Assembly (NCBI GenBank): GCA_016709845.1
Contig: JADJMA010000004.1
Span: forward strand, 62,001 to 126,000
Origin: Flammeovirgaceae bacterium
Lineage (GTDB): Bacteria; Bacteroidota; Bacteroidia; Cytophagales; Cyclobacteriaceae
Length of the DNA stretch: 64,000 nt
Direction: 5' to 3'
The notes below the pieces were generated by a model. The model was given only the letters and a program-made list of their open reading frames with translations. It was not told where the DNA came from and ran no database searches. Position numbers and translations under genes: made by a program. Below are positions 20,467 to 30,770 of the stretch, piece after piece. The stretch's first letter is position 1. The number at the start of each line of letters is the position of its first letter.

Positions 20467-23205
20467 TTAATGCGCCTCCAACCAATTTTCTCCAATGCCT
20501 ACTTCAACTTCCATAGGCACCTCCAGAATAACAGCCGATTTCATTAACTCCATTACTTTGTGCTTCACAATGTCCACCTCGTCCTTATGCATGTCAAAAA
20601 CCAATTCATCGTGCACCTGCATGGTCATTTTGGTTTTCAATTTTTCGCGTTCCAGCCATTTGTGAATCAAGATCATGGCGATCTTTATTATATCGGCTGC
20701 GCTTCCCTGAATAGGTGCGTTAATCGCGTTGCGCTCGGCAAAACCACGGGTAGTAATGTTTCTTGAATTGATATCGCGCAGATAGCGCCTTCTCCCTAAA
20801 ATCGTTTCTACATATTCTTTTTCACGCGCAAAGTTTATTGAATCATCCATGTAGCGCTTAATGGCTGAAAATTCTGTGAAGTAGGATTCAATAATTTCTG
20901 CTGCTTCCGTACGCGAGATGCCCAGATTTTGTGAGAGTCCGAATGCGGTACTTCCATATAAGATTCCAAAGTTTACTTCTTTCGCCTTGCGCCTCATATC
21001 GGGCGTAACTTTTTCCAAGGCAACCTTAAATACTTTGGCCGCTGTGGTTGCATGAATGTCACGCTTATTGCGAAACGCTTCAATCATGGTTTGATCTTTA
21101 GCAAAAGATGCCGCAATGCGCAATTCAATTTGCGAGTAATCGGCAGACATAAACAAATACTCTTTGCTGCGCGGCACAAAGGCGCTGCGTATTTGTCGGC
21201 CTTTTTCTGTGCGGATCGGAATGTTCTGAAGGTTGGGATTGTTTGAACTCAAACGACCCGTGGCGGCAACCGCTTGCCGGTAATCGGTATGAATGCGATG
21301 ATCAAATTTACTCACCATCTTGGGTAGCGCATCAACATAAGTCGATCGTAATTTTTCATACTCCCGGAAGTCCAGAATCTTTTTTGCGATCTCATGTTCA
21401 TCGGCAAGCTTGATCAGAATCTCTTCGCCCGTTGCGTACTGACCCGTCTTGGTTTTTTTTGTTTTACCGGCCTGTCCACCTGGCAGGTCTTGCAATTTCA
21501 TTTTGTCAAACAAAATTTCGCCCAGTTGTTTGGGTGACGCAATGTTGAATTCGGTACCGGCAATTTCAAAAATTTCCTTCTGCACTTTTAAGCTGTCCGT
21601 TCGCAAAGCATCCGACATCCACTTCAAGGTTTCTTCATCAATGCTTACGCCTTCATATTCCATAGCTGCTAATACCGTTACCAAAGGCATTTCAACATCA
21701 TGCAACAATCGCCATTGCCCTTTACGTTCCAGTTCAGCTTGCAGTTGCTCTTTAAGTTGAAGTGTTTGATCAACCCGTTCGCACGCTGCTTCCTGGGGGT
21801 TAGATGAATCTGTTGACAATTGATAGTCTAAATATTGACCACACAGAATACCGAGATCGTGCGAGGCCTCCGGTTCGATGAGGTAGTGCGCCAACATCGT
21901 ATCAAATAACTTTCCTTTTACAGAGACATCCAGTTTTTTTAAGGCCAGAATAAAAGTCTTTATGTTGTGGCCAACTTTCTTTATTGCCTCGTCTTCAAAC
22001 ACAGGCTTAAATGAAGCGATTGCTTTTTCTTGCGAGAGATTGATGATATATCCTTCTTGCGCACCACTGGAGACGATCAAATCGGTCGCTTCGAAATCAA
22101 AATTTTCGGCCTCGTTGGTAAGTACTTCAAAGGCAAATTCCTTCCGGTCAATAATTTTTTCTATCAACGTCTGAATCTCTTCTTGTTTTTCGATCACGCG
22201 ATAAGCAACGTTTTTAGAATCAAGAATTTTTTTCTCGACCACGCGTGTGCTTTCCGGTTCAGCCAATCCAAACATTGACAACTGAGCCGCTTTAGGTTCT
22301 GATGTTGGAGTTGATGTTGGAGCACCGGTGAGCAAACCAAAGATTCGGGGTGCCATGGTTTTAAATTCCAGTTCATCCAGAATAGGTTTTAACTTTTCAG
22401 CATCCGGGCCTGTATATACAAGATCTTTCTCATTCCACGGCACATCAACATCCGTAACAATAGTGGCTAACTTTTTTGAAAGGATGGCTTGTTCTCCAAA
22501 CTCTTCTACCCGTTCTTTTTGTTTTCCTTTTAATTCTGATGCGTGCGCCACCACGCCCTCCACCGTTTTGTATTTCTTTAATAAATCCGCAGCTGTTTTG
22601 GGGCCAATGCCCGGAATACCAGGGATGTTATCGGAAGTATCGCCTTGCAAGCCTAACATATCAATCACTTGCGACACGTCTTCAATGTCCCATTTCTCGC
22701 ACACTTCTTTTGGCCCTAGTACATCCACGGCATTGCCCATGTAGGCAGGCTTATATAAATGAACTTTATCACTCACTAATTGTCCGAAATCTTTATCGGG
22801 CGTCATCATGTACACATCAAAGCCTTCTTTCTCGGCACGCTTAGCAATCGTTCCGATAATGTCATCGGCTTCATAGCCATCCAATTCTAAAATTGGAATA
22901 TTGAAGCCACGAATAATTTCTTTTACAATAGGAATACCCGCGCGGATATCTTCGGGTGACTCCTGGCGGTTTGCTTTATAGGCCTCAAAAATTTCATCAC
23001 GAAAAGTAGGAGCCGCTGTATCGAAGGCCACGGCAAGGTGTGTGGGCTTTTGCTTTTGAATTACTTCGAGTAGTGTATTCGTAAATCCAAACGGTACCGA
23101 AGTGTTATGTCCTTTTGAATTGATCCGTGGGTTTTTTGTAAAGGCAAAGTGAGCCCGGTAAATAAGGGCATACGCATCTAACAAGAATAGTTTTTTATCA
23201 GCCAT
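20467..23205 (-). CDS. polA: DNA polymerase I
   Basis: Intact, 912 residues from MADKKLFLLDAYAL (an ATG 18 bases upstream is not family-like). Domains: 5'-3' flap exonuclease (1-300; YEADDIIGT, GDTSDNIPGIPGIGPKTA), a proofreading-like domain, and the polymerase with motif A DYSQIELR, motif B RRKAKEVNFGILYG and motif C VHDEL. The proofreading domain has lost its catalytic acids: where FDTET is expected the sequence is FAFEV, and the YxxxD position reads ACERV, so proofreading is probably absent. Between the thumb and palm, residues about 573-579 contain LPGGQAG encoded by an imperfect palindrome (21466-21488), an unusual insertion before KTKKTKTGQYATGEEIL. Role: Okazaki fragment and repair synthesis. 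Confidence 0.97.
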   Translation of the reverse strand: MADKKLFLLDAYALIYRAHFAFTKNPRINSKGHNTSVPFGFTNTLLEVIQKQKPTHLAVAFDTAAPTFRDEIFEAYKANRQESPEDIRAGIPIVKEIIRGFNIPILELDGYEADDIIGTIAKRAEKEGFDVYMMTPDKDFGQLVSDKVHLYKPAYMGNAVDVLGPKEVCEKWDIEDVSQVIDMLGLQGDTSDNIPGIPGIGPKTAADLLKKYKTVEGVVAHASELKGKQKERVEEFGEQAILSKKLATIVTDVDVPWNEKDLVYTGPDAEKLKPILDELEFKTMAPRIFGLLTGAPTSTPTSEPKAAQLSMFGLAEPESTRVVEKKILDSKNVAYRVIEKQEEIQTLIEKIIDRKEFAFEVLTNEAENFDFEATDLIVSSGAQEGYIINLSQEKAIASFKPVFEDEAIKKVGHNIKTFILALKKLDVSVKGKLFDTMLAHYLIEPEASHDLGILCGQYLDYQLSTDSSNPQEAACERVDQTLQLKEQLQAELERKGQWRLLHDVEMPLVTVLAAMEYEGVSIDEETLKWMSDALRTDSLKVQKEIFEIAGTEFNIASPKQLGEILFDKMKLQDLPGGQAGKTKKTKTGQYATGEEILIKLADEHEIAKKILDFREYEKLRSTYVDALPKMVSKFDHRIHTDYRQAVAATGRLSSNNPNLQNIPIRTEKGRQIRSAFVPRSKEYLFMSADYSQIELRIAASFAKDQTMIEAFRNKRDIHATTAAKVFKVALEKVTPDMRRKAKEVNFGILYGSTAFGLSQNLGISRTEAAEIIESYFTEFSAIKRYMDDSINFAREKEYVETILGRRRYLRDINSRNITTRGFAERNAINAPIQGSAADIIKIAMILIHKWLEREKLKTKMTMQVHDELVFDMHKDEVDIVKHKVMELMKSAVILEVPMEVEVGIGENWLEAH

Positions 23206-23317
23206 AGGGCGAAGGTAATTCAAAAATAATTCCGAGCCTCAAAGACACCTGAACAGAATGCAAATTTCTATCCTTCCCGCAAAGGACGAAGTGAAGCAAG
23301 AGAGAATTAGTTCTTAC

Positions 23318-24672
23318 TTATTTAGTTTTAACAAGATGATACTGCATCCCGGAAGATTGCTTATCGGTGAGGTGCAAAACCCGACCCCCGCGTACCGCTT
23401 CATACTTAGCCAGGTATATTTTTGTTTTACCTTCAAACTGCTTAGTCAGCGTGATCTCCCAAGGGGTAACGGTATACTCACCATTATATTTTTGATCATA
23501 AACCTTCAAATCCCCAATCATGCCAAAGGCTCCAGCGTGATGACTGTTGTATGTACCATCCGCATTAAATGTGAATGAATTAGAAGAGGAAGATGTATTC
23601 ATGCCTGCATAGGAACCGGTTACTGTATTGTACATATCTACATAAGACCCTGAACTTTCATCCCAGTTGCCAACCAAATCGGATGCAGTGATCGCAAATT
23701 TGTTATAGTTAAACATAGCCTCCACTTTTTTCTGGTCCGAAAATTCTTGTTGAAACGCTGCGGCTGAAGGAGAAACTATTTCAATACATTGGGATACGCC
23801 ACTATTCGTGATGATTCTAAATCCCAGATAGTACTTCTTTCCGGTGGTTTTCTCTACCACATCGGCTTCGAAAAATTCTATACAGAAATAACAAGGCCCT
23901 CCATTATCATATTTTCGAAGGTTACTAACTGTATAACGAGGTTGAATGACCCTGTCAAATAGGGCTCCTTCAATATTACCAGACGAACGCATTTCATCCG
24001 TAATCTCGATTCCATAATGCAACAATGCTATTGTTGATCCCTTCGTCACCCGAACATAGTCGGCAAAAGGTTGTGCCACCCATCCGTCATCAAAGTTAGT
24101 GGTGGACATAGAAATACCTTGGTTGCCTGGGGTATTGCTGATAACAAGAGGAGTTGATGTTTGCGTTGTATTGGTTGGTTGATCTGTTGCTGGTATTTCT
24201 GGTTTTTTTAAATCAAGGGAGCCGAGAAAAGCGTCAACTTCTTTCATAAACTCCTGGCTATTCATCGTAACCGTAATACTTAGCGTCTTGCCATAGCCCG
24301 AGATAGTATTTAATAAAATATACGCGTCCTTTCCGTCCCATTGAAAAGTACTTACACCGGAAGTTGCTGTCCAGCCGTCTTCAACTGTAAAATCAGGGGT
24401 TGGTTTAGTTGTTCCCTTATTGTCTTTAGCCACCAGGTTATCCCATTCGCTGTTAAAATCAGTTTTCGGATCGCCACTGCTGCCAATACTTTTAAAATTG
24501 CCACGCGGCACCAGCCGCCTGTTTTCTTATTTGTAGTTAAGTAAGATGCCGCAAAATCTACGGCCTCCCGCTTCCAGGTCTTCGGAGGCGTAAAGGTTGC
24601 CAAATCAAAAGTTTGTTGTTGCGCTTCCAGAAGCAGCGGAAGAAAGCAAAGAAGAAAAATTAATTTTTTCAT
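23318..24672 (-). CDS. Secreted protein of unknown function with lipocalin-like C-terminus (one frameshift)
   Basis: A signal peptide (MKKLIFLLCFLPLLLEAQQQ) opens fragment one (24352-24672). After a break near 24500 the second fragment gives about 390 residues, including a Thr/Pro-rich linker (PATDQPTNTTQTSTP) and a C-terminal domain DLVGNWDESSGSYVDMYNT...FTFNADGTYNSHHAG...YLAKYEAVRGGRVLHLTDK. The 'GxW..............F..dGty' pattern is typical of lipocalin-like calycin domains in Bacteroidota secreted proteins. Function is unknown. It lies between polA and the patatin gene on the same strand. Confidence 0.75.
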
Positions 24673-24750
24673 GGCTCAAAAGTTAGATTTTTTTATTCTC
24701 AAAGGCAGCCTGCACAAGAGCCGCAGTAACTTTACAGATTAAATCCTATA

Positions 24751-27096
24751 CTAAAAAAATCCTCGCACTTTGCCTACTTGCTGATCCTTTGATACTGAAA
24801 GCTGAATGGGGCCCAGCAACGACATGTAGCTGGCTGTAAGGCCAAACCCCAATTGATAAAATGCCGAATCATTTACTTCTTCAGAAAAATGAAAATCGGT
24901 TAACGTATTCCAGAAAGCTTTTGAATCATGCCCGGCTGCCAGCAAATTTATAGATGGAATCAGGTAAATATTCTTTGTGATTTCTGTTTGCACCTTAACT
25001 CCACCCATGAATATCTGTGGCACGGCTATCTCACCATCCTTCAGCCCCATAAAAACAAAATTATTAGGCCTTGGTCGTTGCAACTGACCCCCCACCGAGA
25101 TAAAATCTCCGGCACCCAAAGTGTATGCTGAATAGTTATTCACTGAGGTAAACGCCTCTTGCGTTAACCCTATCTGTCCTACAATTTGCAAAACAACTCC
25201 CTTCCTGATCTCTATATTTCTTTGGGCTCTCAGATTAAATCGAAAATAGGGTTGCACGCGTCCTGTCTGGAAGGTATTGAATGTGGTGTCCGGAGAAGTA
25301 AAATACAGTTGTGCATCAAAGGGGTTAGTAAAATTTGCTTTCGCTTCTATGCCTATCCATTTGCCACGGGTAGGAAAGTAAACACGATCTGTTGTGTTTA
25401 CCTGATATTGAAGTTTAGCTCCCAGACTTTTAAAATTATACTCTATTATTTCTAATGAATCCGGACTTGTTTCGGTGCGCGGATCTACTTTTGGTTTAAG
25501 CTGTGTGTTTTGCCAAAGTAAACCAAACCCCCAAAAGCTTTTTTGATTGATTGTCTGGTTGAGCTGTGTGGAGATACCCAAATATCTATTGAGAATGTCG
25601 GGTACAGGTGTGCCATCGATATAACTATTCATCAACAACCGCTCGGCATACACTTCCGTGTGATGCCACCAACGAGACTGGTTGCCGGTATAATAAAAGT
25701 AGTTTAGTCTGGCTTTGGGATTTTCAGCCAAGTCAAGAGTTCCAACCAATCTTGATGATCGCAAGAGCCAATTGCGTTTGGTGAAATTCAGAATCAACCC
25801 GGCTCCCCGATCGGTATCAAAGTGAATAGCAAATTTAACTGCGTTCGATGGTTTTTCGGTTGCCCGCAAGGTTAACACGGAAGATGCCGTATCGCCATCA
25901 ATGGTATAACTTATTTTATCAAACAGACGCGTACCCAACAACCTGTGCACGCTACTTGAAATTTGATTCTTGGTAACATGATCGCCAACCCGCCAGCCAA
26001 ATTTTTCAAGCGCCAAATCCTGATTAAGCTTGCTGATTCCTTCTGTAGCAATTTTTTCCAGCGAATACCGCAAAGGTCTTTGACTTACGAGTTGCCGTTG
26101 ACGACCGGGATATTCCTTCATTCGATTTGCCAGTTCTACAAGTTGCGGCATTACTGCCTTTACGGCTGTATCGCCACTCTGCATCATAGAGGGGCCTTCC
26201 TCAAAATCCATTGTGCCATATTTCAAATGAGAAAACACATCGATAAAAATATCGCTGTTCGCTCTTTCTTTTTCGTAACTAATATTACTTGCCAAAAAAG
26301 TTGTTTGAATCAACAACTGGGCTGCAGAGGTAAGCTCGTCTTCTCTCATTAAACCACCCCCCACATCTACCGCTATGATAAAATCTGCGCCCATCTGTCG
26401 ACAATATTCTACGGGTAGATTTACATATACGCCTCCATCCACCAGCAGGCGACCATCTCTGCGCACGGGAGTAAATACAGTAGGAATTGACATACTCGCT
26501 CGTACAGCCGAAGCAAGACTACCTTTGCGAAGCACCACGGGTTCGCCTTTTACTATATCTGCGGCCACACATAAAAATGGAGTTGGCAGTTTATCGAAAT
26601 TTGTAATTGTGCTTACCGGAAAAAAGAGTGAAGACAAAAGTTCTTCAATATTTTGTCCTACTACCATCCCCAATGGCAGTTGTGGTTTTAACCCATTTAA
26701 TGGAAGCTCATAAATGTAACGACCAAATTCATCTTTCTCTTCGATATTGATTTCGTCAAACAAAACTGAATTGGAAAAAAGACTGCTCCAATCAATAGCC
26801 TGGGTGATAGAGTCAATTTGATGTGCCGAATAACCGGATGCATATAATCCGCCAACCACCGAGCCCATACTCGTGCCGGCAATATAATCGGGTACAATCC
26901 CCAATGAATCCAAAACCTGAAGAATCCGGACGTGTGCAATGCCCTTTGCTCCGCCACCGCTTAGAACCAATCCAATCTTAGGCCGTTGGGTCTGCGCCCA
27001 ACCGAGATGACTGGTAAACATGATAGCAAAAAAACTTATCGCTATTAAGCAAACTTTACCTTTTAAAACTTTTTTAACCCCTACACATGCCTTCAT
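24751..27096 (-). CDS. Patatin-like phospholipase with C-terminal outer-membrane barrel (PlpD/type Vd-like)
   Basis: Intact, 781 residues. A basic N-terminus and hydrophobic segment (VCLIAISFFAIMFTSHLGWAQ) act as a signal peptide. The patatin domain follows: oxyanion motif SGGGAKGIAHV, nucleophile GTSMGS and catalytic Asp in DGGVYVNLP. A POTRA-like region (ISKLNQDLALEKFGWRVGD...TRLFDKISYTID) leads to a 16-strand-type barrel ending in Phe (GKVRGFF). This order matches the type Vd autotransporters, which place a lipase outside or on the cell. It would hydrolyse phospholipid acyl chains; whether the domain is released is unknown. Confidence 0.93.
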   Translation of the reverse strand: MKACVGVKKVLKGKVCLIAISFFAIMFTSHLGWAQTQRPKIGLVLSGGGAKGIAHVRILQVLDSLGIVPDYIAGTSMGSVVGGLYASGYSAHQIDSITQAIDWSSLFSNSVLFDEINIEEKDEFGRYIYELPLNGLKPQLPLGMVVGQNIEELLSSLFFPVSTITNFDKLPTPFLCVAADIVKGEPVVLRKGSLASAVRASMSIPTVFTPVRRDGRLLVDGGVYVNLPVEYCRQMGADFIIAVDVGGGLMREDELTSAAQLLIQTTFLASNISYEKERANSDIFIDVFSHLKYGTMDFEEGPSMMQSGDTAVKAVMPQLVELANRMKEYPGRQRQLVSQRPLRYSLEKIATEGISKLNQDLALEKFGWRVGDHVTKNQISSSVHRLLGTRLFDKISYTIDGDTASSVLTLRATEKPSNAVKFAIHFDTDRGAGLILNFTKRNWLLRSSRLVGTLDLAENPKARLNYFYYTGNQSRWWHHTEVYAERLLMNSYIDGTPVPDILNRYLGISTQLNQTINQKSFWGFGLLWQNTQLKPKVDPRTETSPDSLEIIEYNFKSLGAKLQYQVNTTDRVYFPTRGKWIGIEAKANFTNPFDAQLYFTSPDTTFNTFQTGRVQPYFRFNLRAQRNIEIRKGVVLQIVGQIGLTQEAFTSVNNYSAYTLGAGDFISVGGQLQRPRPNNFVFMGLKDGEIAVPQIFMGGVKVQTEITKNIYLIPSINLLAAGHDSKAFWNTLTDFHFSEEVNDSAFYQLGFGLTASYMSLLGPIQLSVSKDQQVGKVRGFF

Positions 27097-27253
27097 TTAA
27101 AAGAGAATTGGCACAAAGATAACATCCAAACGAGATCTATTTAGTTTAAAACGCCTTAGTACCTAACAATAATCATTTCAAAAAATCCTCCTTTTAGGGG
27201 ATTCGTTTTTGGGTCGCTTTTTCCTTACTTTGATAGACTAATTATTCTAACCC

Positions 27254-27774
27254 ATGAAAAAAATAAATGTTCTATTTGCCTGTACCCTGATTGCAGGACT
27301 ATGTGCCTGCGGAGGTTCATCCGATTCGAAATCTGGTTTTAACCTTAGCGCCTCGGCCGGTGTAAAATGGATATCAGCACCGGCACTAAAACCAGTTATT
27401 CAGGATTTGCTGTCGATGATATTTACGTTGTCGATAGTGAAGACAAAGAGCTCGCAAGCAATGAAATTCCTATCGACACTAAATTTTCGATTGTTTATCA
27501 GGGAATCAAAAACTATACATTAAAAGAGGGTAAAGCTTTCCCAGGTCTTTCCCTGCAAGTTACGGATGCCACCGGGGCAGACATCTTAAATGAAGCTGAC
27601 TTGCTCGCCTCCTATACCGATGGATTCTCGGAGGCAGATGCTTCGGTGATGCGTGGCTCCGTTACTATTGGCGAGCCGATGGTTTCGGGTCAAACTTACC
27701 ATTGTAAAATTCGGGTGTTCGATAAAAACAGCAAGGCCGAAATTGTTTCGGAATTAGATTTTAAGGTTAAGTAA
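27254..27774 (+). CDS. Small lipoprotein of unknown function (one frameshift)
   Basis: Begins MKKINVLFACTLIAGLCACGGS; the sequence before Cys19 is a lipobox and is followed by a Gly/Ser linker. The body continues in a second frame from about 27366 (MDISTGTKTSYSGFAVDD through ELDFKVK). Restoring one A to the A-run at 27366-27369 (GTAAAATGG) joins the frames as GVKMDISTG. The mature part is probably a single beta-rich domain; it matches no family I recognise. It diverges from the patatin gene. Confidence 0.75.
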
Positions 27775-27788
27775 TCCAACTGATCAAC

Positions 27789-27934
27789 CTACAAAAGATT
27801 ACTATCGCGGGCAGTCTTCAACAACAGTTGAACGCTATGGGCATTAAATTTCCGTAACAAATTTTTACGATGAGTCTCAACGGTTAGTGGGCTGAGAAAA
27901 AGTTTCTCTGCAATCTCAGGGCCATTCAATCCAT
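27789..27934 (-). pseudogene. Remnant of a LuxR/NarL-type DNA-binding domain
   Basis: On the minus strand the sequence reads LNGPEIAEKLFLSPLTVETH then RKNLLRKFNAHSVQLLLKTA and stops at 27789-27791. This is the helix-turn-helix of a NarL/LuxR-family response regulator. Everything upstream (receiver domain and start) is absent: the sequence switches abruptly at about 27935 to a rightward PorP/SprF fragment. Either the gene is a true remnant or a segment has been lost in assembly. Confidence 0.75.
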
Positions 27935-28433
27935 CTAGTGACTACAGCGACTTAACAATCAACCCAGCTGATGCCAAGTTTGCGAATCAAAACCTTTGGA
28001 AACCCAACTTTGGTATGGTGGGACTGTCGATGCCCAAAATGTTAAAGAGCACGTCCACCATTGAATCCTTAAGCACAGCCTTATACAATCAACATGCCTA
28101 TGCCATTGTGGCTGCGGTATTTCAACTTTCGTATCGCATTAAATTAAAACCGTGGGTATTGGCACGAATGGTCGCTGGTGCACCCGTTTCATTGGATTAT
28201 GCCGCTACACTAAGGATAGATGATAGCTACACCCTTGGGTTATTCACCCGTGATTTCGGTACTTATGGATTGCTTGCACAAATTAATCTGGGCGACAACC
28301 TAAGGGCTGGCTAAGTTTTTGAAATGCCAACTAAAAATCTGTGGGCACCCAGTTTACCACGCACGAGTTTACTATTGGTGTTCGGTTGAAAGCACTGGCC
28401 TTTCATGATCTGGATGGAGTTCGGAACTTCTAA
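27935..28433 (+). pseudogene. C-terminal part of a PorP/SprF-family type IX secretion membrane protein
   Basis: The fragment reads SDYSDLTINPADAKFANQNL, VGLSMPKML, LYNQHAYAIVAAVFQLSYRI, LKPWVLARMVAGAPVSLDYA and DDSYTLGLFTRDFGTYGLLA, then, one frame over (break near 28330), KSVGTQFTTHEFTIGVRLK and LAFHDLDGVRNF with stop 28431-28433. This is the C-terminal half of the PorP/SprF outer-membrane family linked to gliding and type IX secretion. The N-terminal half and signal peptide are missing, and a further short gap is suggested at NFG/MVGL where relatives carry about ten more residues. Confidence 0.8.
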
Positions 28434-28515
28434 GGTGCTTCAAAACAACTATCGTTATAAGTTCGCTTTATTATTCAAACATTTATCGCTAAATAGGTTC
28501 ACTAAACTGATTGCG

Positions 28516-30154
28516 ATGAATGATAGCACCCCACTTTCACAGTTTTTAAAATGGGAAAAAGAAATTCCTGCAGAAATTATTTTCCGTCAGCCTTTTCGGG
28601 CGAATGGCGCCTGTGGACCTACCAACAAGCAGGCGAAGAGATTCGCAAAATAGCGGCTGGTCTCAAAAGTTTAAACCTTCCTGCGCGCAGTAACATTGCC
28701 TTGCATTCAAAAAATTGTGCGCATTGGATCATGGCCGATCTTGCCATAATGATGGCGGGTCATATTTCCGTTCCGTTATATGCAACACTCACAGCAGATT
28801 CTATAAAACAAATTTTAGAGCATAGCGGAACGAAAGCAATTTTTGTTGGTAAGTTGGATGATTATAAAAATCAACAAGCAGGAATTCCAGAAGGAGTAAT
28901 TCGAATTGGGATAGAGCTGTATGGAATAAACGAAACACATTCCTGGGAAAAGATGCTGAATTCAGAAAGCCCTATTCCTGAGATTGCTGCCTGGGATCGG
29001 GATGAAGTGCTCACTATCATGTACACATCCGGTACCACCGGAAAGCCCAAAGGCGTTATGCATTCGGCTGGAAATTTTGATTCCATTGTGCAAACGGGAA
29101 TAATCGATTTAACATTACCGCTTAAGCCGCGATTGTTCTCTTACTTGCCTATGAGTCACATTGCCGAGCGTGCCGGCATCGAAATGATTGGAATTTATAG
29201 GGGCGCAACTTTTTCCTTTGCGGAATCAACAGAATCGTTTCCCAAGAATGTAATGGACACGCAGCCCAACCCTTTTTTGCCGTGCCAAGGATTTGGGCTA
29301 AGTTTCAGGGAGAAAATTTTGAGAAAGATGCCAAAAAAAATTAAACACGTTGCTAGCTATTCCTTTATCATTATAACATTATTCGAAATAAAATCAAGAA
29401 AAATTAGGCTTGCTGAAGCGAATGCAAATTTATAGTGGGCAGCTCCTATCTCTGTTGACTTATTAGAATGGTTTGATAAAAATTGGTGTTACCATTTATC
29501 AAGCCATCGGTATGACGGAAGATTGTGTGCTATGCGCACTTCAATCGCAAATGACGCCAATCGATATGGTACGGTTGGCAAACCACGACAGTGTTCAGGT
29601 AAAAATTGCAGAAGGCGGAGAATTCAGAGTTAAATGTCCTGGACTGACGATGGGATATTATAAAGAGCCAGAACTCACAAAAGAACTTTTCGATGAAGAG
29701 GGCTATTTAAAAACCGGAGATCAGGGCGAAATCTCCCCGGATGGATATTTAAAAATAACCGGGCGCGTAAAAGATCAATTCAAAACCGATAAAGGAAAGT
29801 ATATTTCACCAGCACCTATCGAAATGTTATTGCAAGTAACACTGATATTGAGCAAGTGTGCGTAGTGGGTATGGGCATTCCACAACCTATTGCACTTGCT
29901 GTTTTATCGGCCGGTGGCAAAGCAAAATCCAAAGAAGATCTTGCTCTAAAAGTTTGTCGGCTTCTCTGGAACAGATAAATCCGAACTGAGAGTCATACGA
30001 AAATTGGAAAAAGATAGTTGTGATGAAAGGTGATTGGAATGTAGAAATTTATTGACACGCCAACCCTGAAAGTAAAGCGCAACGAAGTTGAAAAATTCAT
30101 TTGCCTAAATATTCAGACTGGTACCACACGCACCCGGTGGTTGTGTGGGAGTGA
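28516..30154 (+). CDS. Long-chain acyl-CoA synthetase (AMP-forming), frame interrupted
   Basis: Starts MNDSTPLSQFLKWEKEIPAE. The P-loop YTSGTTGKPKGVMHS (about 29020-29065), YLPMSHIAERAG, YQAIGMTED, GYLKTGDQGEIS and the C-terminal KITGRVKDQFKT mark the adenylate-forming family; the final segment LPKYSDWYHTHPVVVWE is reached in another frame with stop 30152-30154. Breaks near 28590, 29270, 29340, 29430, 29530, 29870 and 29970. It activates fatty acids to acyl-CoA via an acyl-adenylate. An acyl-CoA dehydrogenase at 44357-45514 would act in the same pathway. Confidence 0.88.
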
Positions 30155-30256
30155 CATAAGTCATTTTTTCATTTGACCTTGCTCATAGCCTGGCAACAGG
30201 AGACAACTACCTTTAAATAAAAGAAAGAGTAGTTTCAATTTTTAATGGTAAAGGTT

Positions 30257-30682
30257 ATGAAAAAGCGCGAACCTGTAAGCACCATCATGACAAAGAATAT
30301 TCATGTTGTGCAAATCGAAGATAAATTAACAGATGCTCAGGAAATCATTCGGAAATTTGGCGTGCGCCATGTGCCGGTAGTGCATAAAAAACAATTAATG
30401 GGCATTATCAGCAAAACAGATTTAAGCCGGCTAACCTTCAGCAATATTTTTGAAGGTCAGGAGGATGCCGATGAGGCTGTTTTTGATATGTTAACGATCA
30501 GCCAGGTAATGTCGCACAAACCAAGGGTTGTAAAAGCGGACGAAAGCATTCGGCATGTAGCCGAAATTTTAGCCGTGGAAGAATTCCACGCGCTACCCGT
30601 TGTGGATCCTGAAGATGAATTTAAACTAATAGGAATAGTAACCACCACGGATGTTATCCGGTACTTACTGGAACAGTATTGA
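30257..30682 (+). CDS. Tandem CBS-domain protein
   Basis: Intact. Two CBS domains make up the whole protein: first STIMTKNIHVVQIED...RHVPVVHKKQLMGIISKTDL, second VMSHKPRVVKADES...FHALPVVDPEDEFKLIGIVTTTDV. Such stand-alone pairs bind adenine nucleotides and report energy state or regulate partners. I prefer MKKREPVSTIM (30257, preceded by AAAGG) over the in-frame ATG at 30245. No clear partner gene is adjacent. Confidence 0.9.
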   Translation: MKKREPVSTIMTKNIHVVQIEDKLTDAQEIIRKFGVRHVPVVHKKQLMGIISKTDLSRLTFSNIFEGQEDADEAVFDMLTISQVMSHKPRVVKADESIRHVAEILAVEEFHALPVVDPEDEFKLIGIVTTTDVIRYLLEQY

Positions 30683-30708
30683 GAGCAAGATGATTAACAT
30701 TTAGATTT

Positions 30709-30753
30709 ACGAAGTACGAATTATAAGGGCCAAACCAAAAATTCGTACTTCGT
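30709..30753. terminator. Bidirectional terminator-like inverted repeat
   Basis: ACGAAGTACGAATT (30709-30722) pairs exactly with AATTCGTACTTCGT (30740-30753). The pairing extends a further four bases outward with one mismatch. It lies between the convergent CBS-protein and dienelactone-hydrolase genes and may end both transcripts, though there is no strong T-run. Confidence 0.55.
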
Positions 30754-30770
30754 CAATCGTAATTCTAAAA

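Noticed and set aside
27181..27225. Short stem near AATCCTCC/AGGGGATT before the lipoprotein gene
   Set aside because: Stem has mismatches and lies between divergent genes, where a terminator is not expected.
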